A stretch of 64,000 nucleotides of DNA from NCBI RefSeq assembly GCF_000002995.4, contig NW_025062477.1, positions 13,622,696 through 13,686,695 of the forward strand, in the 5' to 3' direction. A model generated the notes under the pieces. The model saw nothing but the letters and a program-made list of their open reading frames with translations. It was not told where the DNA came from and ran no database searches. Positions within the stretch are counted from its first letter, which is position 1. Every line of letters starts with the position of its first letter. A program made the translations under genes and the position numbers. The DNA is from Brugia malayi (Eukaryota > Nematoda > Chromadorea > Rhabditida > Onchocercidae). Shown piece by piece: positions 11,443 through 24,124 of this stretch.

Positions 11443-13444
11443 CCTACAAAATTAGCAAATTTATCAAACATTTACAAAACACAAAAAACACATGATAAAA
11501 CTATTATTTATGGATGATAAAATAACGACTAATTTTATAAGCTATTTAAAATTGGTTATAATATTGCTTTGTCTACTACATGCGCCAGTCATCAAGTACT
11601 TCACATTTTCTTTTTCCAATCTCATTTATACTCCAAACAACAAGCTTAATTCAGCAAATCAATTTAAACGAAAAGAATAATATGAATCAATATTCATAAG
11701 AAAATCATATTGTAAATGAAGCGTTCCGCTCTCACGAAGATATGCAAATAACTTACTTACTTACTTTATATAAGAGTTGGCTCACTCTGTTATTCTTTGT
11801 TCTTTGTTCTTACAGAAAATATTTGCTCTCTTGTGCTCTCTAATTATATCTTGATTTCTTTTTATATCATACATTTTGTCACTTTCTTTCTATATGAAAA
11901 AAAGAAATGATTTCTTTTCTCAACCTTGTCTTTTAGTTAATATAAATATCTGTTAATTTTTTTTTAAATTTAACAAATAGCTAATCGACCAAATAAACAT
12001 TACTTATAATTTAGCACTTAAGTATGTGTCATTTTTGTATTAATAAGTGTGATCTTTTCAGCAATTTTTCTTTCCGTATTTTAATTTTCACTCATTCAGT
12101 TAATATCATTATGAAAGCAATCAGAAAACCCAATGCAATAATGAAATTATAGGATTGGTAGTGATTTTGATGATATTAAATGACTTCTGAATTAAAACTC
12201 TAACGGACAGAATTCTTGACATCTTCATATCTCATAACAGGAACTATCCATTTGCTAGATAATGCTCAAAGTAATTAAAATTAACTAATTAAAATTAAGC
12301 TTACATGAAACTTCTTTAAATAGTCTTTGATTTTGCCCATGATAATTATAATCAACTAAGTAGTCGAAGTGATTATGAAGTGATCGTAAAATATTATGAT
12401 GAGACATATATCCAATATTAAATATTAATCCAATTTTTGTGTATCAATTAAATAATGTAATTTTTGCATATCTGATATATTCTGTAAATGACTGTAGTTT
12501 CGAAACTACTCCAGAATCCTCTCCACAATTCTGGATTTCCACTGAAGGTTGTGCAAAATTAAAAAGAAGATAAACAAATTTTTTTTTGTTGATTCTTGCT
12601 GATAAATTAATTTCTTTTTCTTTGATTTAGACGTTGGATTATCAATTCAGAGTTATTTTTGTACATGAAATAATAAATAATGAGATATTTTTGTTAATGT
12701 AAAAAATTCTAATACTCGTTTAATTTAATTAATGTCTGCAACGAATTGAAAAGGCTTCTGTAAATGATTGATGTATAAAAATTATCGATGAAATAGTTTT
12801 TAATAGTCCTCCCATCTTTTTCTAAACATAAGCAAATCTGACAACATATATTAGCTAAAGTAGTATTAGCTAATTGCCATTACATACACAAGTGAAAAGC
12901 GCTATTGTCCATTAAGTTGAGGAAACAACTTTATAAGGCAAGAAAAATTAAGAATCTTGTTTATATGTTAAATGAAAAGGATATTTCAAGTCGAAAACAA
13001 AATCAGTAATTCGAGTATCTCATTTTGAACTGTGTCATGCTTTTTTGTTGGCTTTTAACACAAATAATGAACTTTTTTTTTCAAACTTTGTATGTTTGTT
13101 ATGCATGCATTCAAATTAGCATCGCTTCTCTTCCATATTATACATTGTAATGCTTAAAAGATAGAAAATGAAAAATTGAAAATATTCGTATAAATGAAAA
13201 GATTTATTGAAATATTCCAGTGCATAGAACAAAAATTAACATTTTTGCTTTATGATTTATTTTCTTGCATAAATTATTCTAATTAATAAACAGCACATTC
13301 AATTGGATTAATTAACTTTGCTAAATTTAACTAACATAATGCAAAAAAGTATGAAAATGGTAAATTTTAATGGAATATTTTAGGAAATTGTTATTATTTT
13401 CCTTTTTTTTATGAACGGAAATATTTCAGAATATTTCGTTCTAA
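11443..13444. other. AT-rich spacer with two adjacent inverted repeats near 12.5 kb
   Basis: No exon was recognised over 2 kb. At about 12493-12508 lies a perfect 16-bp palindrome, gtagtttcgaaactac. Right after it, at about 12510-12533, a hairpin has arms ccagaat and attctgg. The plus-strand open frame at 11492-11680 has no family resemblance and lies in low-complexity sequence. Confidence 0.4.
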
Positions 13445-14272
13445 TTAATCCATTAATGACATTATTAATTCTTTCGGTACAATCGGATAACTCGCTGCAC
13501 TTGCTATGCCGCACATATTCTTTTTATTTCTTGTTAACCGGAAATAACCGTTCTCACCCCAATCTTTACCCCAGCTAAAATATGAACCGTAATTAGCAAT
13601 TAGTAATTAATGATTTATATAGTCTTTAATAATGATTACTTTTTTACTTACATAAAGTTTCTACTTATTTATAGTTAAGATTTTCCCTTGCAAACTTTAA
13701 TTATTCCAACTTTTTCAAAATAGAAGCAATTGAGGATTGTAATCATCCGAACTTCATTTTTAAGAAGCATTGAATTTGAGAATACTACGTTTATGAAGGA
13801 CTAATTTCATACCTATTTTTAACAATCCAATAATCGAGATTTTTTCCTCGTACTTCTTCAGTTCCGTAACCTACCACTAGAACACCATGATCTAATTCTT
13901 CGGATGAGCAATTAGCACGTGTGAAAATACCTAAATTCTTTGCTATCTAATGAAAAGATGGTATGAGTAACATGAAACTTTGATATGAAAGGAATATGTC
14001 TCGAAAAATGGTAGTAAAATTTGTTGTAAATTTGATTGTGATTAACCTTCGTCATATAAGCTTAAATATCTCGCATTAATTGCAACTGATATTGTTCCAA
14101 TATTTGCTACTGCTTCTTGAAGCTGCATTTCGTCACCTTCCGGCAAGTCAACTTTACCGCTATCAGTTGACAGTCGAGTTCGATTTGAGTAACGACATGG
14201 ACCTTCTTTTGCTTCATATGGATATGATGATTCCGAATCGATTCCACCATTTTCTTTTATATAATCAAATGC
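13445..14272 (-). pseudogene. Cathepsin L-like cysteine protease, 3' half only
   Basis: Papain-family (C1A) peptidase; three exons with correct phases on the minus strand. Exon 14272-14047 encodes AFDYIKENGGIDSESSYPYE and ends SLYDE. Exon 13930-13813 encodes [20 protein letters not shown], with the catalytic histidine in LDHG, and ends YWIVKN. Exon 13574-13445 encodes [13 protein letters not shown], joining to give the catalytic asparagine motif KNSWG, then [13 protein letters not shown] and a stop. Roughly the last 155 residues of a mature cathepsin L are present and open. The signal peptide, ERFNIN/GNFD propeptide and the exon with the catalytic cysteine (QGxCGSCW) are not found up to 16.7 kb, where a LINE relic lies instead. 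Without the cysteine it cannot be a protease, so it is called a truncated copy; transcription is not excluded. Confidence 0.82.
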
Positions 14273-14779
14273 CTACAATAAATTCTAATAAATTTGAATT
14301 ATTTTGTTGACACTTAATTAAATGAGCAATTAGTTAGAATTTTTTTTTTTGTGTGTGTTTGTTGTATCTTTTAATTTTTAAAATAAAATTTTTTAAATCA
14401 TAAGTTCTAACAGTGTTAAATTTTGTTTTCATTCAATGCTAATACTATTTAAAAGTATAACTTCATTTAAAAAAAAAAAATAGATATTTTCAACTTTATT
14501 GATTATTTTATATGCATTTTTTGGGTGCTGGTCATGTTCGATTTGATCATTTCACAGCAATAATAATAAAATAAGCTTTAAAAAAAAACTTAATTATTGA
14601 AGTGGCTGCCTCCTATCAATAGTAGCAAATTATCATGACTATCATTTTTCAGCAGAAAATCAACCTGAATGTATCCTTGTTCTCAACATAAGTTCACTAC
14701 ATTTTAATGCGTTAAAAAATCATAATTATGATTCATCATCATATCTGAGTGCAGAAGGTCAAACACTTTGTATGATGCA

Positions 14780-15960
14780 AACTCAATCTCCACTTTAAAG
14801 CCAAACTGAGCAGAGAAGGTACTCCAAGAAAAAGAATCAAAGTCAAAAAGCTAAAAGACCATTTACAGGATAACCTTCAAGCCAAATTTACAGACCGCAT
14901 AGATCCCTCTCTTAAAGTACTTTGCTAACATTAAAAATGCCATTCTTCAATCTTCCATTGAAAGCCTAAAATGGTCCATCAAAGAAAACCGAAGATTTGA
15001 TGAAAACAACTTAAAAACTCAGAAACTGTTGTCACAGAAGAGAATTACTCACCAAGCAAACTACAACAAAAGCAATCTTTCATTTTGCATGCAGTAAGTT
15101 TGAACAGAAACTTCGATACATTTAGAGAACAAATAGGACCAATCAAGCAGAAAAGAATCAGTCATTCATGAATTTCAGTAATCACAGAAGACACTTTGAA
15201 GCTCCAAAAACAGTGGCCAAGTGCTTCTCATCTTTCAATTTAAACCGATAATCCGAACATTTCCAATCTTTCTTCAATAACAGTTTTACAATTAATGACA
15301 CAGCAGTTCAACACATCACTTAAAAACTAGTGAAAATTAAATTGAATGTAACTTTCACTTCGGAAGAGACTCTGAAGGCTGTACAGCAGATGAAATCTGC
15401 TAAGAACCTAGGCTTGAAAGCATTCCCATACGAATGTTTTCAAAATAGAAGCCAAGCATTTACTCTAAAATTCACTAACTCGTTATGAGTTATAATTATC
15501 GGATTACCACAGTTATTTACTATCGCCTTTTATAAGCAAAAGAGGAGAAAAGTCCAACTGGTCGAACTACTGAACTGTCAATTTGCTCTTTGCTACCAGT
15601 AAAATCATTGCACGAATACTTTTAAATACATTGCTAACCACTGCCATAAAATTGAATTAATGTTTAAAAGCAACCGAATTGAAGTTTACTGATACTTAAG
15701 AACTGACTCAAACAATGGATGTAATTCCCATATAGTAAACATTGGCTTGGCTTATAACAAAAAGGATGGTTACATTGGCTACTCCAAAAGAAATGTCCCC
15801 GAGATACGAGGACAATCCTTCAGCCTTGGATATCATCGACGCTTACCTTCAAAATTGGGAAATGTACTATCCACAGCGTTACTGAATCTTTGTATCATCC
15901 AAAGAGATATTTTGCATTTTTTCTGCAACAGGATCTGACCATTACACATTGGTCATTCCA
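14780..15960 (+). mobile_element. Degenerate non-LTR retrotransposon (LINE) with reverse transcriptase traces
   Basis: The plus strand holds frame-broken LINE-like sequence. At about 15361-15440 it reads SEETLKAVQQMKSAKNLG, the usual LINE spacer just before the RT domain. At about 15560-15650 it reads NWSNY followed by NLLFATSKIIARILLNTLL, matching the RT block of the form NYRPISLLNVAYKI. Stops and shifts are scattered throughout, so it is dead. The last 200 bases (15747-15938) stay open for 63 codons but I do not recognise the motif. It sits exactly where the missing 5' exons of the cathepsin L copy would be expected. Confidence 0.6.
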
Positions 15961-16060
15961 ATTTTTTTTTTTGCAGCAGGAATGAATAGACAGATCCTTT
16001 CATAAATTACTATTTCCTAAATTAAGTCGTTCCGATCATATTTGAATAAAATTTTTTAAA

Positions 16061-16138
16061 ATAAGAATAATTCAAAGGGAAGTTTAAATTTAATAATTCT
16101 AAGAATAATTCAAAGGGAAGTTTAAATTTAATAATTCT
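16061..16138. repeat. Tandem duplication of about 38 bp
   Basis: Two adjacent, apparently identical copies of a unit beginning aagaataattcaaagggaag and ending aataattct. A recent slippage-type duplication with no coding content. Confidence 0.9.
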
Positions 16139-16499
16139 TTATTGCTAGTTATAATAGTTATAAATCCAACAATAACTGTTTTTCTCATTTAAATTTTGTT
16201 TCGAATTTAAATTAAGCATCCATTTTTCTTTTTAAGCGAATTTCATTCCCACTTATTTTATTAACAACAATTGGTCGGTTGTTTAAATTTCGATTCATAT
16301 TGTTCATTAATTTGTTGTGTATATTTTATCTTTCATTCTAATAACTGTCATATCTAAGCCTAGATCATACTAATCAAATAATTTCATTTATTCTCATAAT
16401 TTCCTCAACAACAAAATTCATTTGACTGATTAAAATTTCACTGCGAGTCATTTGTTTGGTCAATTAACTTCCCGCTGACTTCTAGTATCCGCGTATGTT

Positions 16500-16572
16500 C
16501 TTGTGTGCGTGTATGTGTATGTGTGTATGTGTGTATGTGTATGTAAGTGTATGCATGTATGTGTGTGTAGGT
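16500..16572. repeat. (TG)n/(GTAT)n microsatellite
   Basis: Imperfect gtgtgtat repeats run for about 70 bases. Two minus-strand open frames (16438-16707 and 16460-16675) are produced by it as histidine/threonine-rich low-complexity peptides and are not genes. Confidence 0.9.
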
Positions 16573-16770
16573 GAAGGAACAGCATTTTAACGGAATTGCA
16601 AGGGTTGTAATGATCGACGTTTGTTCCAGTGAATCGTTTGGTGCTGTTAGTGGTGGCGCTTTCGACAAAAGACACATTGTGGTGTCGTTGATCGCTAATT
16701 CATTCATTCATTCTTTCATCTATTTCTCTGTACATAACATAAATTATTTCTCGTCTACTAATTATATAAA

Positions 16771-17818
16771 ATGACACGTAAGTTTTTATTTGAATATTTT
16801 AATTTTAGTACTAATTTGTTTTTCTTTTTTTTTAGATATGCATATATGTTGTTTTCTTTTTTTTTTTTTTCCTTCCTTTCTTTAGATATAAGTAATATTT
16901 TGAATTTATTACAATGAGTTATTTAAGTTTATCCCATATTTTGCTATGCTATCATTATGTATATACTATTATTGTATTTCATGCGATATTTCCATTATTA
17001 CGAAACATTATTACTTATATTGCCAGTACTTCTTATGTAGCATTTTCTACTGCAATGAAAAAAAAAAAAAAAAATGTGATACTGAGAATGAATGGAAAAA
17101 AAGGAGAAGAATACATTTTGGACAAATATTTGGATTGTATTCAGCTCATTTTTTCTTTTTTGCTTGTGAAGTATAGTTTTATGAAAAAGATATCGCATAT
17201 ATTCATTTATGTATGAACTAAAAGAAATTGCAATTATATTTTCAGGTGGTAATCAACGTGAACTAGCCCGTGAAAGAAATTTGAAAAAGCAGCAACAGCA
17301 AAAGAAATCACAGCCTCATCAAGATGTTAGTGAATTATTATTACTATTATTTTGAGAAGAGAAAATTTTCATGTTTTAACATTTTGCTCATTTTTTTCCA
17401 TGGTATTTATTTGAATTATATGATTTATGAAATTCCACTGATAATTTTTAATCAAAGAATGTCATAGAAATTCCGTCAGTATTTGCTAACCTATCGTATT
17501 ATTCCCAGTGTAATAGAATTAAGAGAATGATATTTCGATATCTTAAACTGTATGGTATATCAAAAGTTATACTAAAGTAATGTTCTAGATTTATATCAAA
17601 GTTTTGGAATTAACATTCACATATGTTAACAATCACTTCCTGTTTTATATAATACTGAAGATTAATTTCAGGGTGTAAAATTAGATAATAGGATGGAACG
17701 AGATGCAGATATTATGCGTAAGAAGCAAGAAGCAGCAGCAGCAAAAAAAGCAGCGGAAGAAGCAGCTGCACGTGCCGAGAAAAATAAAAAATTGCAAGTA
17801 TTCGATCCGTTGAAATGA
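16771..17818 (+). CDS. moag-4: MOAG-4/SERF family (4F5) modifier of protein aggregation
   Basis: Three exons: 16771-16777, 17246-17325 and 17672-17818. Exon 1 has only seven coding bases (ATG ACA C); joined to exon 2 they give MTRGNQRELARERNLKKQQQ, the SERF/4F5 signature. Exon 3 gives GVKLDNRMERDADIMRKKQE, an alanine/lysine helix, and the C-terminus LQVFDPLK before TGA. Total about 77 residues, as in C. elegans MOAG-4. The family consists of small, highly charged, partly disordered proteins that promote amyloid nucleation of aggregation-prone proteins. The tiny first exon is the typical intron position after MTR. The stop lies about 840 bases from the stop of SMN on the opposite strand. Confidence 0.94.
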
Positions 17819-18661
17819 AATTTTTTAATTACCAATAATGGAAAAGCTTGTATATCAAATGATCGCCTTCTGCTTTATATAATTTTTCCCTTTGTCTCCT
17901 GTCGGAGTGAACTTTTGTTTTTTTTTTTTTTCATAATTGATAACCTTTCAGAATGTATTCAGTACATGACAAATCTTGCTTTTATCTAAGAAAAATCTCT
18001 TTCTTGATGCTCTAGCCAAATTGGGAATCATATCATTCATTTCACATATTTCTGTATTATTTCTTTCTATCCTTTCCAAAGAGAAGTGTAAATTATACGT
18101 AACCAAACGGTTATTTGCAAACAAATTTTAATGGATTTTCAACAATTAAATCCATTTATCATAAAGTTTCTCATCTGCAACAGTCATCTAACTAATCACC
18201 GGCATTGTTTATAGATAACCAAATGGATTATGCAAAAATATCACTTTGACTAAGAGTAGAAATTTCTTGATGGAAATAGAAGAAAACTTAAGAATTCCCC
18301 TTATATTACCACCAATAAGTAGATATAATTTTGATTTCAGACTTCTCCATAACGGAATGCGACATTTGGAACAGAGTTTGATTTCTAGTTGTAGATGTTG
18401 ATATTCTCAGAGAAATCACTATCTAGCCATCTTATGTTTAGTAAACTTCCAAACGTTTCTTCAGCGACTTGAAAAAAAAAAGTAGCATGAATGAACAAAT
18501 ATTTGTGAAATGAAAAGGAACAGAAGGATCGTCCAAATTTTATTTATTAAAAATAGGGTCACAACTGAGAGACCAAACAGTGTGAAAATTGAAATGTAAG
18601 AAAGAATCAGCATAAACAAACAATACAAGTTAATAAATTTTCATAGTACTGATAATTACTG
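17819..18661. other. Tail-to-tail spacer between MOAG-4 and SMN (3' UTRs)
   Basis: The region between the two convergent stop codons must contain both 3' UTRs and polyadenylation sites. I see no further exon. Several AATAAA-like A/T stretches exist, too many in this base composition to choose one. Confidence 0.5.
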
Positions 18662-21600
18662 CTAAACTTTCTTTCCTGCTTTCTTCTTTTTATCTTGGAT
18701 GGCCTGTAAATATTGTTGTTACTTTATTCATTTCACTGTTAATCAAATCAATATCGTCGAATAAGGATATACTAAATCAGAGGCTAATCCGTTCACTGAA
18801 CAATCATTGCTTAAAAGTTTACTTCGCATTACGTTTAACCTGATTTCCAGAGAATTTGCCTTGGTAGAGTCACAACAACTTACTTTATGTAAATAAGGGG
18901 GCATTAGTGGAAAGATTCAAGTACAATCTGCTTAGCAGCATGCCGTACTAAGTGAGTCTTACATCTACGTCGTACACTACGTGTATAAATTGGTAGTAGT
19001 TGTAGTAATTTCTTACCACAAAAACAAAGTATCGAATCTCACGGTTACTATGGTATGACAATGGCAATGATAAGGTAATGATAAAATTGCAGAAATAATG
19101 CTTTACTTGATAATAACCGGTATGATATCCGGTCATGTACCATGACATCAGCATACTTGCCAATGCTTCGTCATCATCCGGTGGTGGCAAATTGGTAAAA
19201 GCTATCGGCGGAGGTGGAACTAACGATGGAATCTGAAAGATGAATTTTATAAATCATATTTGAATATAAATGAGGATATATTATTGATGCATAGGCAATT
19301 CTCCAGTCCTATTTATTAGGTTTGAATTATGCGATACTAATGTTACCATCAGGTTATAAGAACTGACATAGTACTATTGATTTCCTCTGCGATTAGAAAA
19401 AATACGGAAAAAAAATTTACGGAAGTATGATCTGTCGATGATGATTGCATATAATTGAAATGCTTCGTCGGCGTCTGCGTATGATTTGTCGGTAGAACTT
19501 TTTCCTCTGTCTCAAATGTTTCCTGAGTGGTATTTCCTTCAGACGTACCTTCCTCGTCATTTTCCACTGGCCTGTTCAATTCGAAACGTTCAAAAAAAAA
19601 GCGATATAAAAATGCAAAAATCAAAAAGAATGAAGCATACAGAATTTTTCATGTTGACAGATAAATTAGAACCAAGAAAATTGGAAATTTTCATGTATAT
19701 CTAACTGACAAATAATATCCCTTTTGAAAGCTTTTTGATCTCAATATACTAGCACCATTTAGAAGCCAGAAAGTAGTACCAGTCGAGTCACCTAAAAATC
19801 TTGCATAACTAATGCAGTATTTGCCGTAGTGATAATTAACTGGAGACGAAACATACTATCAATTGTCTATTTATCAAATTAGGTTTGATGACATAGAGTA
19901 GCCAGTGTTAACAAAGTTTCTCACTAAAATCGATCAGTATCATGGATACGTCCATGTTTAGTTTATGTTCAATATAAACGCATATCATCGAGACAGTCTT
20001 CTCAGGTAATTTCAGTGAAATGGGTAATAACCATTACATATTATCAGTGTAAGATGAATGACCTTATAAAAGCTCACTTCTGATATCTGAGACTATCCAA
20101 TACACGCGTCACGTAGACATTTCGCGATAAATCAAACATAACGTTTCTTTGGAGGGCAGAAGTATTCGAAAATAGGGTAAATGTCTGCTGATTCTTTCTC
20201 CGTATCTTCTTTCCATGCTCCATTTGCAGATCATTTGCCCAGTTCGGGTAATAATTCTTAGTTTTACGCTTACGACATTGTTGCGGCTGTTTTTTTTGTC
20301 GGTCATTACCAAAATTTGTCGGCATGGTAAAACGTGAAAAACTAAGCCAACCATATCGGCGTCTCCTATGTGGCACTGATGGCCTCGTACGCAACCTCCT
20401 GCGATTATGAAAACGCTTTAAAACGTTTTACAAATTAACATTTTCTATGATAAGTTATCTGATACTTCTGATCTTCAACAATCACTAGGAATCAGACATG
20501 TGCTTATTTCAATTTCACTCGATGTTTCGATGACAACAAACACAATGAAATAACGAAAAGAAATTGAGATGACTAAAAAGAATTCACCTTACACAAATTT
20601 GCTACATCTTTAAGTAATAAATATGCAAAATGATGTCCCCATACTTATCAGTCTTTTTTTCTTCCTCTTCTTCACTCTCTCTCTCTCTAACAAAGCTTCA
20701 AGCAAAATGCATCTTAATGTTGAGCAACATATTTATATCTTTCCTTCCCTTACACTTCTCAACAAACATTACTGAGACAATCGACCCGAAATTCATCTAA
20801 AATACGTCACAAAAAAAAACAGAATTTATAGTGTTCAAATATATATAAACACTATAAATTCTAAATATGAGTTACAACGTAATCAGTCACCTTGGTGATC
20901 ATCAAAAGACTGGAAATATAGCTTTGCACAGCAGCGACAATGTTGTTTTCAGAGAACGAAAAGCGCTTATTGCAGTTTGAAACAATCCAAATCTTCATGA
21001 TTATTAGCTCTATCAACAAAATTAGTCGCTTTCAAAAACACTCTTCTCTTCGACCTCGAAAACACTACTTTTCAAAATCAGTTTTTTTATTCAGTTTTAT
21101 TTCACTCAATTTATTTTTTATTTATATATGCTTGATTATTATATACTTCATTAAGACTGATCTTCATGTCTTGCTGTCAACTAATACTTTTCATCATAAC
21201 AAAATGTAAAGAAATTATTTCTGCCCAAAAATATTCCATTGTGATAATATGCAGAGCAATTTTCAGGTTTCTTAATCATCTGTCAACATGAAAACATATG
21301 CAGTACAAAATAAGCAAAATCTTTTCAAGTTACCAAAACCTCGTCGCTAGAAACGTCTTGTCAGTCAAACAACAGCGTTAATTAAAATTAAAAGCAGGTG
21401 AAAAATTTAAGTGGAAAATATTCTATCCTTCTGATCATATAAGAATTCTTTACATATACTCCTAGAGGTTAAAATAATTCAAAAAAAAAAAAAAATGCTC
21501 ACTTTGTAAGATCCGCAATACTGACACGTGCCAGTTCATCATAAACATCGTAAAGCACGTCACATTTACCGTCGTCCAAATCAAGTTTTTTCACAACTGC

Positions 21601-22797
21601 TGGATACCATAGCTGATCATTATAATAAGGTGCCATACAATGGTCACCTACATGCCACTAAAAACAATAAAACTGCTTCATACATTACATAAACTTCGCT
21701 GTATGAAATTTTATTTAAACACCCAACACAAACAAATTTCCTCAAACAACCTTCTTTTTTGATAAAAACTTCAACATCCTTTCTCCAAATTATCTTTGAT
21801 TCAGACTATATGATGCAGAACTATAAAATATAAAAATGAGGATATACAAAAAATCTAGATGTTTTTTTTCTCTCTCATGACCCTACCTTTTCAATCTTGA
21901 CCACGATACAGTGCACATGTCACTTTCTATTAAAAAAAAAAAAAAAAAGCAATCGAAATTTATTGCATTGATCCAAACTATCTTTTATGTAAAAAGAAAA
22001 AAATGAAACAGAAATAAGCAGCAAACAGTAGTGAAACAAATGAACCTTTATTTTAGAAGTCTTGCGAAATTTCTTCTTTTTCTTTGTTACTGAAGTACAC
22101 TGTGCACCAAGAGAATCCTGAAATTTGCTCCCTTATTGTTTTTGGCAGTTCTGGAAGGCAACAACATGCAGATATAACTTTATTGTTCACGAATCAACCA
22201 CTTACATGGAAACAATTTTTGGGATTTCATAATGAGATAAGTGAGAAATATGTTTTTGTCAATAATGACAGAATGCTTATTTAAAACATACTTCTGCTAT
22301 GAGTTTACATTCAACACACATATACGCTAGGGTTGTAGCAAGTATATAACATGCTATTATGAAGTATATACATGTTTTTAAACCTTTTTTGAAACAAATC
22401 AAGTGTATGAGTACCACAAAAAATTTAAGAAAAAAAAAAAGACTGAAAACTAACATAAGTTCGGTTGATCATTTCATCATACATTTTAATCAGTGCACTA
22501 TCATCCCAAACATCTTCATTTTCTGTATCGTCAAGATCAGCCTATAAAACGACATAGGTAACATTTCTATAAAAAAATAACAATTTCCTGTCATATTTGT
22601 ATAACCATTGTAACAGAAATGCAAATAGATTTTAATTGAACAACTTAAATTTTGTATTTGAAAAAACCAAATTGATGGCTTCTCATATTTTAAGTTGAGA
22701 TAAAAAAAGAAGTGTTTATCTTATGCATGTTAAAACTTAAGCATATAAATACCTTTCTATAAACTACACTCCCCTTATTTGGTCCATCGAAACCCAT
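18662..22797 (-). CDS. smn-1: Survival motor neuron protein (SMN)
   Basis: SMN oligomerises and loads Sm proteins onto snRNAs. Exons, right to left: 22797-22753 ([15 protein letters not shown]), 22541-about 22455 ([20 protein letters not shown], the Gemin2-binding helix), about 22081-22046 (lysine-rich [10 protein letters not shown]), 21657-21503 (Tudor: [19 protein letters not shown]...[11 protein letters not shown]), 20398-20078 (107 codons, basic, unusual), 19571-19421 (acidic/polar linker), 19232-19107 ([18 protein letters not shown], then the YG box [14 protein letters not shown]) and 18703-18662 ([13 protein letters not shown], stop). Tudor aromatic residues W, Y and Y are present. The YG-box SWYMxGYHTGYY is the diagnostic self-association motif. 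About 320 residues, longer than C. elegans SMN-1, mostly because of the basic exon. The exact edge of the small lysine exon is uncertain: two acceptor/donor pairs fit. Confidence 0.92.
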
Positions 22798-24124
22798 CCT
22801 GAATCCAGCAATCCACGCAATAAACACTTTCGGTATCGAAATTGATCTCTGTAAAAAATGAACTGACTTTGTATCAGCATCTGAATAAACTCCACTAACA
22901 TATCATGTCATAAAACGCTTCACCTGGTAAAGAAATCAGCTCTGTAACAAAACAGACACTAAGAAACTTCATCGTGACACTGCAATTCTGCACAACAGTC
23001 GATGCGGTAGTTGTTAATTTTAACTTAATTCTTGTATGTTCATTAAAAGAATTAACTTAATATTAGGAGATTTCATTTAAAAATATTTCAAGCTATTTGT
23101 CCACCACATATATTCTTCAGTCGTTATGGCGAAGAATTATCTTCATTAAAACTATAATCATTATATACAGACTGAGTCATCAAAAAAAAAGTAGAAATAA
23201 AGGTAGTAAGATACACTGGACATCATCATTCGTTTTCTTGAAGAAAAAAGTTAGGACTACAAACTTTATCAATGAATATCAGATGAAAAAAAGCATATGA
23301 TTTTACCAAATTTACAACATTTTAATCAATATTAACTAATTAATAATAGCAATGGTATCTAACATCTTCCAAATAATAAAGCAGTAAACAGTGCAAGTAG
23401 TAGTATAAAAATAATGAATGAATAAAGACTGGAATCAGACAAAGATGACAAATTTCAATGCCGTAAAAAAAATATCCATTTATTTTTATTATTTAAAAGA
23501 TTTCCAAAGCATGGATTATCTTAAATTTCCGAATAACTATTTCACGTAATTACTCATTGATAAACCATAATTATAATTATTCTAGAACTGATCTAGAATA
23601 TTCCACAGCATTCTCGACCACCGACAATACTAACAAACGATTAAAAGAACTCAATTTCGTACCACTATAATTTCGATTTTTTTGACGCACAGAGGAAACC
23701 GAATCTGAAATACAATTATTTTCATCAATAACAGTTGAATAATATTTCATGATGGTGATACATATGTTTCAGAAGTTCTATACAATATGACTACTTTAAA
23801 CAAATTATAGTAAGAGAAAGCAAATGACGTGAAGCAAAAACACAAGATGACTCGGAAGCGCCTCATCTCGCAACATATTGCACTATGAGAAATCACAAGA
23901 TGAAGCTACTAATAAAAGACCAAAAAAAATGGAGACCAAAGAAAAAAAAAATACAGTATAGAAATCTTTCATCAAAAACTTCTCTAAAGATTGTAGAAAA
24001 GAACTGCAGTAGAAAGAACAAGTATAGTTTATTTTAGAAAATGAAAATGTAAGCTTTATTACTTTTTTAAATTAAGAATTGTTGCTGGGAATAATTTAAC
24101 ATTTTACCTATGTTTAAGCAAAGT
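22798..24124. other. Intergenic stretch, SMN promoter side
   Basis: This is the 5' flank of SMN and 3' flank of the first TspO gene. No exon was recognised. The two short plus-strand open frames here (22359-22547 overlapping SMN, and 23097-23300) have no splice context and low-complexity content. Confidence 0.4.

Noticed and set aside
16438..16707. Histidine/threonine-rich frame
   Set aside because: Product of the TG microsatellite.
16914..17216. 100-codon plus-strand frame between MOAG-4 exons 1 and 2
   Set aside because: Lies wholly in the intron, low complexity, crosses an A run; no start context.
20940..21209. 89-codon plus-strand frame inside SMN
   Set aside because: Within an SMN intron, phenylalanine/serine-rich, no family.
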